Below the pieces are notes generated by a model. That model ran no database searches. It was not told the origin of the DNA and saw only the letters and a program-made list of their open reading frames with translations. Below are positions 1-5,046 of a DNA stretch of 5,046 nt, piece after piece. Each line of letters begins with the position of its first letter. The stretch's first letter is position 1. Source of the stretch: an uncultured Corynebacterium sp. (GTDB lineage: Bacteria; Actinomycetota; Actinomycetes; Mycobacteriales; Mycobacteriaceae). The stretch is taken from NCBI GenBank assembly GCA_945631445.1, contig CALZCR010000159.1:1-5046 (forward strand). Reading direction: 5' to 3'. The position numbers were made by a program, and so were the translations under genes.

Positions 1-292
1 CCGCGGCGGCCGCGGCCGCGTGCAGCGACGGGGGCCGCCGGTTGGAGATCGGCAGATCCACCCGCGACGTCACGAAAGTGCCCGCCCCGGGGACCCGGCG
101 CACCAAGACGCGGGCCTCGAGGGAAGCCAGGGCCCGACGAATCAGCGGGCGAGAAACTCGGAAACGCTCCATCAATTCGCGCTCCCCTGGCAACCGGTCC
201 CCCGGCGCCAAAACGCGGAGCTCTTCAAGGAGGCGCGACTCCAGCTCTTCCACGGAGACGGATCCCACCCGTGCCTCTGGTGATGCCCCCAC
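1..292 (-). CDS. GntR-family transcriptional regulator (partial, N-terminal 97 residues)
   Basis: This is a DNA-binding transcription factor of the GntR family; only the winged helix-turn-helix is inside the window, and the gene continues beyond the left edge. Residues 30-74 carry the family pattern: PGDRLPGEREL (30-40), the recognition helix region FRVSRPLIRRALASLE (44-59), and the wing ending in GAGTFV (69-74). These correspond to the usual LPSERELAEEFGVSR...GxGTFV. The following segment (about 77-91, RVDLPIS...PPSLH) resembles the linker into a HutC/UTRA-type effector domain, but that domain is not visible, so subfamily and ligand are unknown. The GTG start is chosen because AGGGGAGG lies 8 nt upstream (positions 301-308) and no earlier start has such a site. 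The gene follows the sugar-dehydrogenase gene on the same strand after a 97-bp gap with its own promoter-like sequence. The GntR fold is very likely; its regulatory targets cannot be told. Confidence 0.87.
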   Translation of the reverse strand, partial: MGASPEARVGSVSVEELESRLLEELRVLAPGDRLPGERELMERFRVSRPLIRRALASLEARVLVRRVPGAGTFVTSRVDLPISNRRPPSLHAAAAAA

Positions 293-300
293 TGTGTTTT

Positions 301-308
301 CCTCCCCT
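301..308 (-). promoter_or_regulatory. Shine-Dalgarno site that sets the GTG start of the GntR gene
   Basis: On the minus strand the sequence reads AGGGGAGG, followed by 8 nt and then GTG at 292-290. The near-complete anti-SD match and good spacing support the GTG start. Confidence 0.7.
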
Positions 309-328
309 AAAGCTCTTTCCGGGAGAGG

Positions 329-339
329 AGAATAACCCA
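329..339 (-). promoter_or_regulatory. Candidate extended -10 promoter for the GntR gene
   Basis: On the minus strand the sequence reads TGGGTTATTCT, fitting the TGnGnTAnnnT extended -10 pattern known for corynebacterial SigA promoters. The hexamer TATTCT occupies 334-329. No good -35 is visible at the usual distance, which is common for extended -10 promoters. Transcription would start near 322, about 30 nt ahead of the GTG, leaving room for the RBS. This is pattern-based inference only. Confidence 0.4.
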
Positions 340-389
340 CTTCGGGCGTCTCGGCTGGGCAAGACCGCGCCGGGGACCCCCGACTAGGA

Positions 390-1561
390 TTAACGCGGCC
401 GCAATTCCAACAGCCGCCCGCCCGATCCGTCCTCCAACACCCAGAGCGAGCCGTCCTGCGCCTGCACGACCGCCCGAACCCGTGCCCCCGCGTCCCACTC
501 CTGCACGGCTTCCGCCTGCCGGCCGTCGAGTTCCACCCGCACCAGCCGCTGGCCGGACAGCCCGCCCAGGAATGCGTCGCCGCGCCACTCATCGAATAAT
601 CCGCCGCTGTAGATCATCAGGCTGCCCGGGGAGATCGCCGGCACCCAATACTCCGCCGGGGCGACGAAGCCGTCCTCCTCGCTGTGATCCGGGATCGGAC
701 TTCCGTCGTAGTGGACGCCCATCGACGCGTCTGGCCACCCGTAATTTCCGCCTTCCGTCAAGAGGTTGAGCTCATCGCCGCCCTGCGGCCCCATTTCGGA
801 GACCCAGAGCGCACCGTCTTCGTCTGCGGCGATGCCCAACGGGTTACGGTGCCCGATGCTCCACATTTCCGCGGCGGCGCCCCGTCCCCGAACCACGGGT
901 TGCCCCGCGCGGGTTCGCCGTCGAGGGTCAGGCGGACGACGGCGCCGAGGTTGGTGTCCCGTTCTTGGGCGGGATCCTCCTGCTGGCGATCGCCGGAGGT
1001 GATGAAGAGGTGTTCTCCGTGGACGAGCAGGCGAAGCGCGAAATGTCCGGCGCCCGGGGCGGGGTCTTGTTCCCAGATGATCTCGAGGTCGCGGAGTTCG
1101 GCGTCGTCCACGTCCAAGACGGCGCGGGCGACGACGCCGTGGACGGTGTCTGTCTCGCGTGCCCAGCTCAGGTACACGGCGCCGTCGTCGGTGTAGCTCG
1201 GGGCCGGGATCACGTCGTGCAACCCGGCTTGGCTTTCGTGGTAGACCTCCGGCACGCCGTCGACGGCACGGACCTCACCGTCTCCCTGGTGGTAGAGATG
1301 CAGGGCGCCGCCGCGTTCGGTGACGGCCAGCAGGTCGGTGCCCGGCAGGAAGCTCAGGGCCCAACCTTCGTCGAAGGTGGCGTGTTCGGTCACTGCGAAA
1401 TCCTCGTGAAGTTTCCCCTGGCTGTAATGCGCGGGGGCGGCAGGCTGCGGATCCGCGGACTGGCTGGGGGCGGGGGCACTGGCGGGCGGGTCGTCGCCGG
1501 TGCAGGCGAACAGCGACATCGACAGCGCTGCGGTCAAGGCGAGGGCGGGGAGTCGGCGCAT
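390..1561 (-). pseudogene. PQQ-dependent sugar dehydrogenase family lipoprotein, interrupted by one frameshift
   Basis: This belongs to the glucose/sorbosone dehydrogenase family (a beta-propeller that oxidises sugars with PQQ), normally exported. The N-terminus is a lipoprotein signal: MRR, a hydrophobic stretch, then LFAC with Cys20, followed by a Pro/Ala/Ser-rich linker (21-45). Family blocks follow: GWALSFLP...LLAVTERGG (66-85), QAGLHDVIPAPSYTDDGAVYL (111-131), GHFALRLL...LFITSGDR (172-192), and DTNLGAVVRLTLDGEPARGNPWF (202-224). The next blocks (IGHRNPLGIA, EMGPQGGDELNLL, GGNYGWP, YWVPAISPGSLMIYSGGLF, GQRLVRVELDG) are intact but in the frame one nucleotide back, ending with TAA at 392-390. 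The frame break lies in the G-rich stretch at 878-895; one extra base would give a continuous 390-residue protein of normal family length. Without it, translation drifts and stops at 760-758. Both halves look conserved, so this is either a recent mutation or a sequencing error. The start at 1561 is preferred over the in-frame ATG at 1588, which overlaps the operator and would put nine residues before MRR. The true substrate, and whether PQQ is used, are unknown. Confidence 0.85.
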
Positions 1562-1568
1562 GCCCGCC

Positions 1569-1577
1569 AGACTAGCA
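1569..1577 (-). promoter_or_regulatory. Candidate extended -10 promoter of the sugar dehydrogenase gene, possibly leaderless
   Basis: On the minus strand the sequence reads TGCTAGTCT (TG-n-TAnnnT). It ends 7 nt before the A of the ATG at 1561, so transcription could start at the start codon itself. No Shine-Dalgarno sequence is visible before this ATG (only TGGCGGGC), which fits a leaderless mRNA, a frequent arrangement in actinobacteria. The hexamer is only a moderate match. Confidence 0.35.
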
Positions 1578-1580
1578 TCC

Positions 1581-1596
1581 AGTGACATTGGTCACT
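1581..1596. promoter_or_regulatory. CRP/GlxR-type operator palindrome (GTGA-N6-TCAC)
   Basis: The sequence AGTGACATTGGTCACT has perfect 6-bp arms (AGTGAC/GTCACT) around 4 bp. It contains the exact GTGA-N6-TCAC core of CRP-family sites; the corynebacterial GlxR consensus is TGTGA-N6-TCACA, and only the two outermost bases differ. The centre is 27-28 bp upstream of the proposed start of the sugar dehydrogenase transcript, where a bound dimer would block RNA polymerase. This suggests cAMP/GlxR-type repression of that gene. The SDR gene on the other strand begins about 210 bp away and is a less likely target. The palindrome is seen directly; the bound protein is inferred. Confidence 0.5.
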
Positions 1597-1660
1597 TTTG
1601 TCGATGTTTTCCTGCCAGCCCATTACCCCGGGCGCCCGTTTTACGGTCAGCGATCAGCCG

Positions 1661-1789
1661 ATGCGCAGGGGCAAGGCCGCAGGCCTATTCGCCCGCCCGT
1701 CCGGGAAGGAGTTCTGGCCTTACCCCGCTTCCTCCTGGCGAGACCTGGCGGAGAGGTCCATCATGGGGATCATATCCCCGATCGCCTGA
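1661..1789 (+). CDS. Possible small ORF (42 codons) directly upstream of the SDR gene
   Basis: I do not recognise this product. The frame begins at ATG 1661 (another in-frame ATG lies at 1604) and ends at TGA 1787-1789, inside the Shine-Dalgarno sequence of the SDR gene and 12 nt before its ATG, a spacing typical of co-translated genes. Third-position G/C is 36 of 42 codons, against about 22 at position one and 26 at position two, as in real genes of this window. The peptide is rich in Trp, Phe and Arg (GKEFWPYP, SWRDLAERS) and has no clear signal or membrane helix. Against it: no Shine-Dalgarno site precedes 1661 or 1604, and the ORF is short. It could be a small protein, a gene remnant or chance. 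A shorter version starting at ATG 1763 has a better RBS and is listed separately. Confidence 0.25.
   Translation: MRRGKAAGLFARPSGKEFWPYPASSWRDLAERSIMGIISPIA
1763..1789 (+). promoter_or_regulatory. Possible leader peptide and dyad in front of the SDR gene
   Basis: An 8-codon frame (MGIISPIA, stop 1787-1789) has a purine-rich GGAGAGG about 6 nt upstream (1750-1756), and its stop overlaps the SDR gene's RBS. The same bases hold a perfect inverted repeat, GGGGAT-CAT-ATCCCC (1765-1779). The repeat could be a repressor operator or an RNA hairpin controlling entry to the SDR gene. The repeat and frame are seen directly; the function is speculation. Confidence 0.25.
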
Positions 1790-1794
1790 GGAGG
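1788..1794 (+). promoter_or_regulatory. Strong Shine-Dalgarno site of the SDR gene
   Basis: GAGGAGG is followed by 7 nt and the ATG at 1802, an optimal match and spacing. This fixes the SDR start over any internal ATG. Confidence 0.75.
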
Positions 1795-1801
1795 CCACAG
1801 A

Positions 1802-2614
1802 ATGACCACAGACCGCACGATGCTGATCACCGGGGCCACCAGTGGTCTCGGCCGGGAGTTGGCGCGGCAGTATTCGCTGCAACCTGGGCACCTGATCGTG
1901 CACGGCCGGGACCCGGACAAGCTCACGGAACTCATCGACGACCTGTCTCCTGCCCGGGCGCGGATCGACGCGGTCACCGCCGACCTGGCGGACCTGGCAC
2001 AGGTAGAGCGGCTGGCGCAAGAGGTGGCGGGATTGACCGGCCAGGTGTCCGTGCTCGTCAACAACGCGGGCGTCGGCCAAGGTCGAGATGATGTGCGGGA
2101 GACGTCGGCCGACGGTCACGAGCTGCGGTTGGCGGTCAACCACCTGGCGCCTTTCCTGCTGACGATGCGACTGCTGCCGCTGCTGGAGGCAGGGGCGCCG
2201 AGCCGGGTGGTCAACGTCGCCTCAGCGGCGCAGACGCCGTTCGACTTCGATGACCCGCAGCTGACGGAGGGCTACACGGGCAGCCGGGCTTATGCCCACA
2301 GCAAGTTCGCGATGGTCACCGCCGGGTTCCGGCTGGCGCAGCGGCTGTCGGCCGACAAGGTGACCGTCAACTCCCTGCACCCGGCGACGCTGATGCCCAC
2401 CGCGATGGTGGAGGAAGGGTGGGGCGCCAACGTCGACAAGCTCGCCACCGGGGTGTCGTCGACGCGCCACCTGATCGACTCCCCGCGGCTGCACGGTGTG
2501 ACGGGACAATATTTCTTCCGGAAATCCCCTGAGGAGGCGCTGCCGCAGGCCTACGACCGAGACGTGCAGGACCGGCTGTGGCGGCTCAGCGAGGAGCTGA
2601 CGGGGCTGGCGTAG
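1802..2614 (+). CDS. Short-chain dehydrogenase/reductase (SDR family, NAD(P)-dependent)
   Basis: This is a cytosolic oxidoreductase of 270 residues with a Rossmann fold, normal length for the family. The cofactor motif TGATSGLG is at 10-17, immediately after the first beta strand. HGRD (34-37) with Arg36 suggests a preference for NADP(H). Asp61 (in ADLAD) should contact the adenine, and NNAG is at 87-90. The catalytic tetrad is Asn113 (VNHLAPF), Ser141 (VASA), Tyr164 and Lys168 (YAHSK). The HPATLMPTAM segment (193-202) matches the usual post-catalytic PG/HP loop. The long C-terminal part (DSPRLHGVTGQYF, 226-238) resembles retinol-dehydrogenase-like SDRs, which act on varied alcohols and carbonyls; the substrate cannot be predicted. 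All key residues are present, so it should be active. It is the only clear plus-strand gene, apparently monocistronic or preceded by a tiny ORF, and it converges on the HNH gene 16 bp downstream. Confidence 0.92.
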   Translation: MTTDRTMLITGATSGLGRELARQYSLQPGHLIVHGRDPDKLTELIDDLSPARARIDAVTADLADLAQVERLAQEVAGLTGQVSVLVNNAGVGQGRDDVRETSADGHELRLAVNHLAPFLLTMRLLPLLEAGAPSRVVNVASAAQTPFDFDDPQLTEGYTGSRAYAHSKFAMVTAGFRLAQRLSADKVTVNSLHPATLMPTAMVEEGWGANVDKLATGVSSTRHLIDSPRLHGVTGQYFFRKSPEEALPQAYDRDVQDRLWRLSEELTGLA

Positions 2615-2630
2615 AGAATGACGCGCCGGG

Positions 2631-3680
2631 TCAGTGTTCGCAGTTGACCCCGTCACCGTCGCCGTCGCGGTACCAGTCGTATTCTTCGTGGACGCCCGCG
2701 GTGTACGGTCCGTAGCCGGCGGCGATGGCTTCGCGGCAGGTGCCGAAACGCGGGTCGGCGCCGCCGCTGAGGGAGGCGGCGTCGGCGGGAACGTCAGCCG
2801 CGGGGACCTCCGGCTGCGGCGCCGGCGGGGCGGGCTCCTCCTCCAGCGGGGGGATCACGTCCGGCCAGGGTTCGGTGTAGTTCAGTGCGCTGACCTCATC
2901 CGGGAGCGGGTGGCCGGGGCACGTGCCCAGCACCTCGTGCATGGCGTCCTTTTCCGCCGGGGTCACCCAGAGCGCGTAGCGTGCCTTGACGGCGATCTGG
3001 CGGGCGACGTAATCGCAGCGGAAAGCCCGGTTCGGCGGCAGCCAGGTCGCGGCGTCGCCGTCGCCCTTCTGCGAGTTCGAGGGGCCGTCGACGGCCAGCA
3101 AGTTGAGCGGGTCGTTGGCGAACTGGCGGCGGGTCTCCTCGTTGAGTTGCTGGGCGCCCTTCTGCCAGGCGTCGGACAGGGCGACGACGTGGTCGATCTG
3201 CACGGCCGACGAGGTGTCCTGGCCGCGCACGAACTGGATCTCGGCTCCGGTGAACGGGTCTTGGAGCACGCCGCTGGTCACGATGCAGTCTTGGGTGCCG
3301 GGACGGTGGGTGACGTCAGACAGGTCCCGTTCGAGGATGTCGTTGCGGGTGTCACAGCCGTTGTGGTCGACGTCGGCCCAGGCCGGGCCGAATTGATCGC
3401 GGTCGTAACCGGTCCGCGGAGCTCGTCCCTTGACCGCCAAAGTCTCCAGCGTCTCCGCGGCTTCGCCGACCTCTTCTTCAGCGGGAGCCTCTTCGACGGC
3501 GTCCCCTTCCGTCGAGGAGACGGTGGATGTGTGGGTCTCCACCTCCGCAGTGACGGACGTCGTATCGGACACCGCCTCCTGTCCCGATGTGGTCTCTTCC
3601 GCCGGGCCGCAGGCGATGGCAGTCAGCGCCATCGTCATAACCGCCGCCGAAGCCGTGAGCCAACGCCGCACCTTCACCAT
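2631..3680 (-). CDS. Secreted HNH nuclease-like lipoprotein: DUF1524 (GmrSD-type) domain plus C-terminal excalibur motif
   Basis: The predicted product has 349 residues. A basic N-terminus (MVKVRRW) and hydrophobic stretch end at TAIAC with Cys24, which indicates a membrane-anchored lipoprotein; the -3 Ala is slightly off the usual Leu. Residues 25-82 are a Thr/Glu/Ser/Ala-rich linker, probably a cell-wall spacer. The domain at about 90-255 matches DUF1524/GmrSD C-terminal HNH proteins: NGCDTRNDIL (107-116), DPFTG (141-145), QIDHVVALSDAW with Asp163-His164, NDPLNLLAVDGPSNSQKGD with Asn193, Asn202 and Lys205, then WLPPNRAFRCDY. Cys109, 132, 222 and 254 may form two disulfides. A Pro/Glu linker (about 275-300) leads to an excalibur domain (312-349), with the DGDGDG Ca2+-binding loop (Asp339, 341, 343) and paired Cys315/Cys347. 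Likely role: extracytoplasmic, metal-dependent nucleic acid cleavage, perhaps nutrient scavenging; this is inferred, and restriction of incoming DNA is less likely. It lies 62 bp behind the exporter gene on the same strand. GTG at 3677 is an alternative start. Confidence 0.9.
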   Translation of the reverse strand: MVKVRRWLTASAAVMTMALTAIACGPAEETTSGQEAVSDTTSVTAEVETHTSTVSSTEGDAVEEAPAEEEVGEAAETLETLAVKGRAPRTGYDRDQFGPAWADVDHNGCDTRNDILERDLSDVTHRPGTQDCIVTSGVLQDPFTGAEIQFVRGQDTSSAVQIDHVVALSDAWQKGAQQLNEETRRQFANDPLNLLAVDGPSNSQKGDGDAATWLPPNRAFRCDYVARQIAVKARYALWVTPAEKDAMHEVLGTCPGHPLPDEVSALNYTEPWPDVIPPLEEEPAPPAPQPEVPAADVPADAASLSGGADPRFGTCREAIAAGYGPYTAGVHEEYDWYRDGDGDGVNCEH

Positions 3681-3683
3681 GAA

Positions 3684-3689
3684 CCTCCT
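3684..3689 (-). promoter_or_regulatory. Shine-Dalgarno site of the HNH gene, unusually close to the ATG
   Basis: AGGAGG on the minus strand is only 3 nt before the ATG at 3680, but 6 nt before the next in-frame codon, GTG at 3677-3675. The spacing therefore favours the GTG as the real start, shortening the protein by one residue. The signal peptide is not affected. Confidence 0.6.
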
Positions 3690-3695
3690 GGCATT

Positions 3696-3701
3696 ATTAT
3701 G
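3696..3701 (-). promoter_or_regulatory. Candidate -10 element (CATAAT) for the HNH gene
   Basis: In the 62-bp gap after the exporter gene, the minus strand reads CATAAT followed by AAT, an AT-rich island in GC-rich DNA. Transcription would begin around 3689, giving a very short leader that barely includes the RBS. No clear -35 is seen. The gene may have its own promoter in addition to read-through from the exporter gene; no terminator hairpin is visible in the gap. Confidence 0.3.
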
Positions 3702-3742
3702 AGTATTCGCTCAGTCTCCCACGCAGGGGCGGAGAGAAGAAA

Positions 3743-5008
3743 TTACTGCGCGGGCTCCCGTCTCAACGCCTTCGCGCCGCCCCACACCCCGGCGGCGGCC
3801 AGCAGCGCGGTAGCCAGCATGACGACGGTCATCGAGACCGGTGAGGAGAGTCCCAGGGAGGCGGCCAAAGCCACCAGCGGGGAGAGCAGGCCGGCCACAA
3901 TGAACTGGCCCGCCCCCATGAAGGCCGAGGCGGATCCGGTCAGCGCGCCCGCCCGGGAGATCGCCAGGGCGGAGTTGTTGGCGAAGTTCACGCCCATGGA
4001 GGCGACCACGACGAAGAGGCCGACGAGCAGGAACCAGCGGGAGGCGTCGAGAAGCGAGACCACGACGAGGTAGAGGACGGCGGTGAGCAAAACGACGTTG
4101 CCGATCTTGGCCAGCGGCAGTGCCCCGATCCGGCGCACCAGGCGGGCATTGAGCAGCGCGACGAGGAACATGCCGGTCGTGTTGACGGCGAAGATGATCG
4201 AGTACTGCACCGGGGTGAAACCGTAGTAGTCCTGCAGCAAGAATGGGGAGGCGGAAACGTAGGCGAACATCGTGGAGAAGCTGAAGATGAATCCCACGGT
4301 GAAGCCGACGTAGGCTCGGTCGCGCAGCAATAGCCCGATCGCGGAGGACAAGCGGCGCGGCCCGCCGCTGGAACGCTCCTCGTGGGGCAGGGTCTCCGGG
4401 ATGGCCAGCCACACGCCGATCGCCATGACGAGGTTCAGTGCGGCCAGCACCCAGAACACACCGCGCCAGCCGACGCCGTCGACGACTAGACCGCCGATGA
4501 TCGGCCCCACCACAGGCGCTGCGCCGGTGAGCAGCTGCAACAGCGAGAACACTCGCGCCAGTTCAGGGCCTTTCGCCAGGTCGCCGGCCACGGCGCGCGC
4601 CAACACCACGGCGGTTCCGCCGGCCGCGCCCATCAGGAATCGGGCGAGAAACAGCATCCACGCCTGGGTGGCCAGGGCGCTGGCCACGGTCGCGATCACC
4701 AGCAGGGCGACGCCGCCGCGGAACAATCCGCGCCGTCCGCGGGCGTCGGACATCGGCCCGGTGACCAGCTGGCCGACGGCCATGCCGACCAGGAAGAAGG
4801 TCAGGGTCAGTTGTGCTCCGGCCTGACTGATCCCCAAATCACGGCCGAGCTGCGGCAAGCCGGACAGGTACATGTTGATCGATAAGGGCTCGACGGCGGA
4901 CACGAGCGCGAGCACGCCCAGGATGATGGGCGGGATCACGGCCCTCGTGGCGGCGCCGGCAGGGACGGGCTGAGTCGGGGTGGAGGGGGAATTCGTCTTA
5001 TTGAACAT
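3743..5008 (-). CDS. MFS drug resistance transporter, Bcr/CflA (DHA1) type, 12 TM
   Basis: This inner-membrane drug:proton antiporter of the major facilitator superfamily has 421 residues from the chosen ATG (5008). A polar N-terminal tail (1-22) is followed by about twelve hydrophobic segments with a cytoplasmic loop near 205-230, the normal DHA1 layout. Motif A in loop 2-3 is GPMSDARGRR (84-93; Asp88, Arg92, Arg93). Motif C in TM5 is GAAPVVGPIIGG (162-173), diagnostic of antiporters. RAVAGD (138-143) matches the family's RAxxRD, but with Gly142 for the usual Arg. LVRRIGAL (about 290-297) and the GSASAFMGAGQF stretch (about 358-369) also match Bcr-like proteins. In TM1 the family's DMYLPALP appears as NMYLSGLP, so the conserved Asp is Asn45; Glu40 is nearby. 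The upstream TTG (5023) was rejected as start because it adds residues without an RBS. Substrates are unknown; export of drugs or small metabolites is the usual role. Followed by the HNH gene. Confidence 0.92.
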   Translation of the reverse strand: MFNKTNSPSTPTQPVPAGAATRAVIPPIILGVLALVSAVEPLSINMYLSGLPQLGRDLGISQAGAQLTLTFFLVGMAVGQLVTGPMSDARGRRGLFRGGVALLVIATVASALATQAWMLFLARFLMGAAGGTAVVLARAVAGDLAKGPELARVFSLLQLLTGAAPVVGPIIGGLVVDGVGWRGVFWVLAALNLVMAIGVWLAIPETLPHEERSSGGPRRLSSAIGLLLRDRAYVGFTVGFIFSFSTMFAYVSASPFLLQDYYGFTPVQYSIIFAVNTTGMFLVALLNARLVRRIGALPLAKIGNVVLLTAVLYLVVVSLLDASRWFLLVGLFVVVASMGVNFANNSALAISRAGALTGSASAFMGAGQFIVAGLLSPLVALAASLGLSSPVSMTVVMLATALLAAAGVWGGAKALRREPAQ

Positions 5009-5026
5009 GATTTCATTTAACAATAA
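4998..5026. promoter_or_regulatory. Inverted repeat TTATTG-N17-CAATAA over the start of the exporter gene
   Basis: Two perfect 6-bp arms (4998-5003 and 5021-5026) enclose 17 bp containing the ATG at 5008-5006. Inside is a smaller dyad, TGAA-N6-TTCA (5002-5015). Such a position suits an operator for a TetR- or MarR-type regulator, as often found for efflux genes, but no such regulator gene is in the window and AT-rich DNA yields such repeats by chance more easily. Confidence 0.25.
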
Positions 5027-5037
5027 AAACCGCCCCT

Positions 5038-5043
5038 TTTATA
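5038..5043 (-). promoter_or_regulatory. Candidate -10 element (TATAAA) of the exporter gene
   Basis: The minus strand reads TATAAA at the right end of the window, five of six bases of the TATAAT consensus. Transcription would start near 5031, leaving a leader of about 22 nt before the ATG at 5008. The -35 would fall outside the window. An alternative is TTAAAT at 5019-5014, 5 nt before the ATG, which would give a leaderless transcript; no clear Shine-Dalgarno sequence precedes this ATG. Confidence 0.35.
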
Positions 5044-5046
5044 CCC

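Noticed and set aside
1..20. Run of 20 G/C bases with overlapping GCGGCCGC sites at the left edge
   Set aside because: It fits as alanine codons (HAAAAAA) continuing the GntR frame, so no cloning linker or special repeat need be assumed, although the edge prevents a full check.
371..382. CGGGG/CCCCG inverted repeat after the sugar dehydrogenase gene, considered as a terminator
   Set aside because: The stem is only 4-5 bp, the loop is very short, and no T-run follows on either strand.
884..896. GTG at 896 as an independent start for a separate 168-residue gene
   Set aside because: The first codons are merely the out-of-frame reading of the conserved NPWFGDG block, there is no RBS, and the product would be half of a beta-propeller.
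965..1585. Long open frame of about 206 codons on the plus strand opposite the sugar dehydrogenase
   Set aside because: It is antisense to recognisable family blocks and has Gly/Arg/Val-rich composition with no domain; GC-rich genes often leave such open antisense frames.
2634..4073. Plus-strand open frame of 479 codons spanning the HNH gene and part of the exporter gene
   Set aside because: It mirrors two well-supported minus-strand genes, crosses the gap between them, and the product is low-complexity without any recognisable motif.
3711..4412. Minus-strand frame of 233 codons inside the exporter gene
   Set aside because: It is an Arg/Pro/Leu-rich out-of-frame reading of the transporter, whose own frame shows clear MFS motifs.

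Overview
The window is GC-rich DNA with strong G/C bias at third codon positions. Its proteins look like those of a high-GC Gram-positive (actinobacterium). A Corynebacterium-type genome is my best guess, for three reasons: a CRP/GlxR-like palindrome, promoters of the extended -10 kind with hints of leaderless transcription, and a secreted HNH/excalibur lipoprotein. The genus is inference from these features, not a database result.

Layout from left to right. (1) 1-292, minus strand: the N-terminal part of a GntR-family regulator, cut by the left edge of the window, with a GTG start, a strong RBS and an extended -10 promoter just upstream. (2) 390-1561, minus: a lipoprotein of the PQQ-dependent sugar (glucose/sorbosone) dehydrogenase family. 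Its reading frame is broken once, near 878-895, and adding a single base there would restore a normal 390-residue protein. A GTGA-N6-TCAC palindrome (CRP/GlxR core) lies in front of it. (3) 1562-1801: a 240-bp gap holding this operator, a possible 42-codon ORF whose stop sits in the next gene's Shine-Dalgarno sequence, and a perfect GGGGAT/ATCCCC dyad. (4) 1802-2614, plus: an intact short-chain dehydrogenase/reductase (SDR). (5) 2631-3680, minus: a surface lipoprotein with a DUF1524/GmrSD-type HNH nuclease domain and a C-terminal excalibur calcium-binding motif; it converges on the SDR gene with only 16 bp between them. (6) 3743-5008, minus: a 12-TM Bcr/CflA-type drug:H+ antiporter (MFS, DHA1), 62 bp upstream of the HNH gene and on the same strand, so the two may be partly co-transcribed. 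Its promoter lies at the right end of the window in the only clearly AT-rich stretch.

The genes do not form one recognisable pathway. The three minus-strand genes other than the regulator act at or outside the membrane (two lipoproteins and one exporter), while the SDR is a cytosolic oxidoreductase of unknown substrate. I see no rRNA, tRNA, CRISPR array, insertion sequence or phage gene, and no convincing new multi-gene system. The points most worth checking are the frameshift, the GlxR-like operator, the leader region of the SDR gene, and the loss of a conserved acidic residue in the first membrane helix of the exporter.
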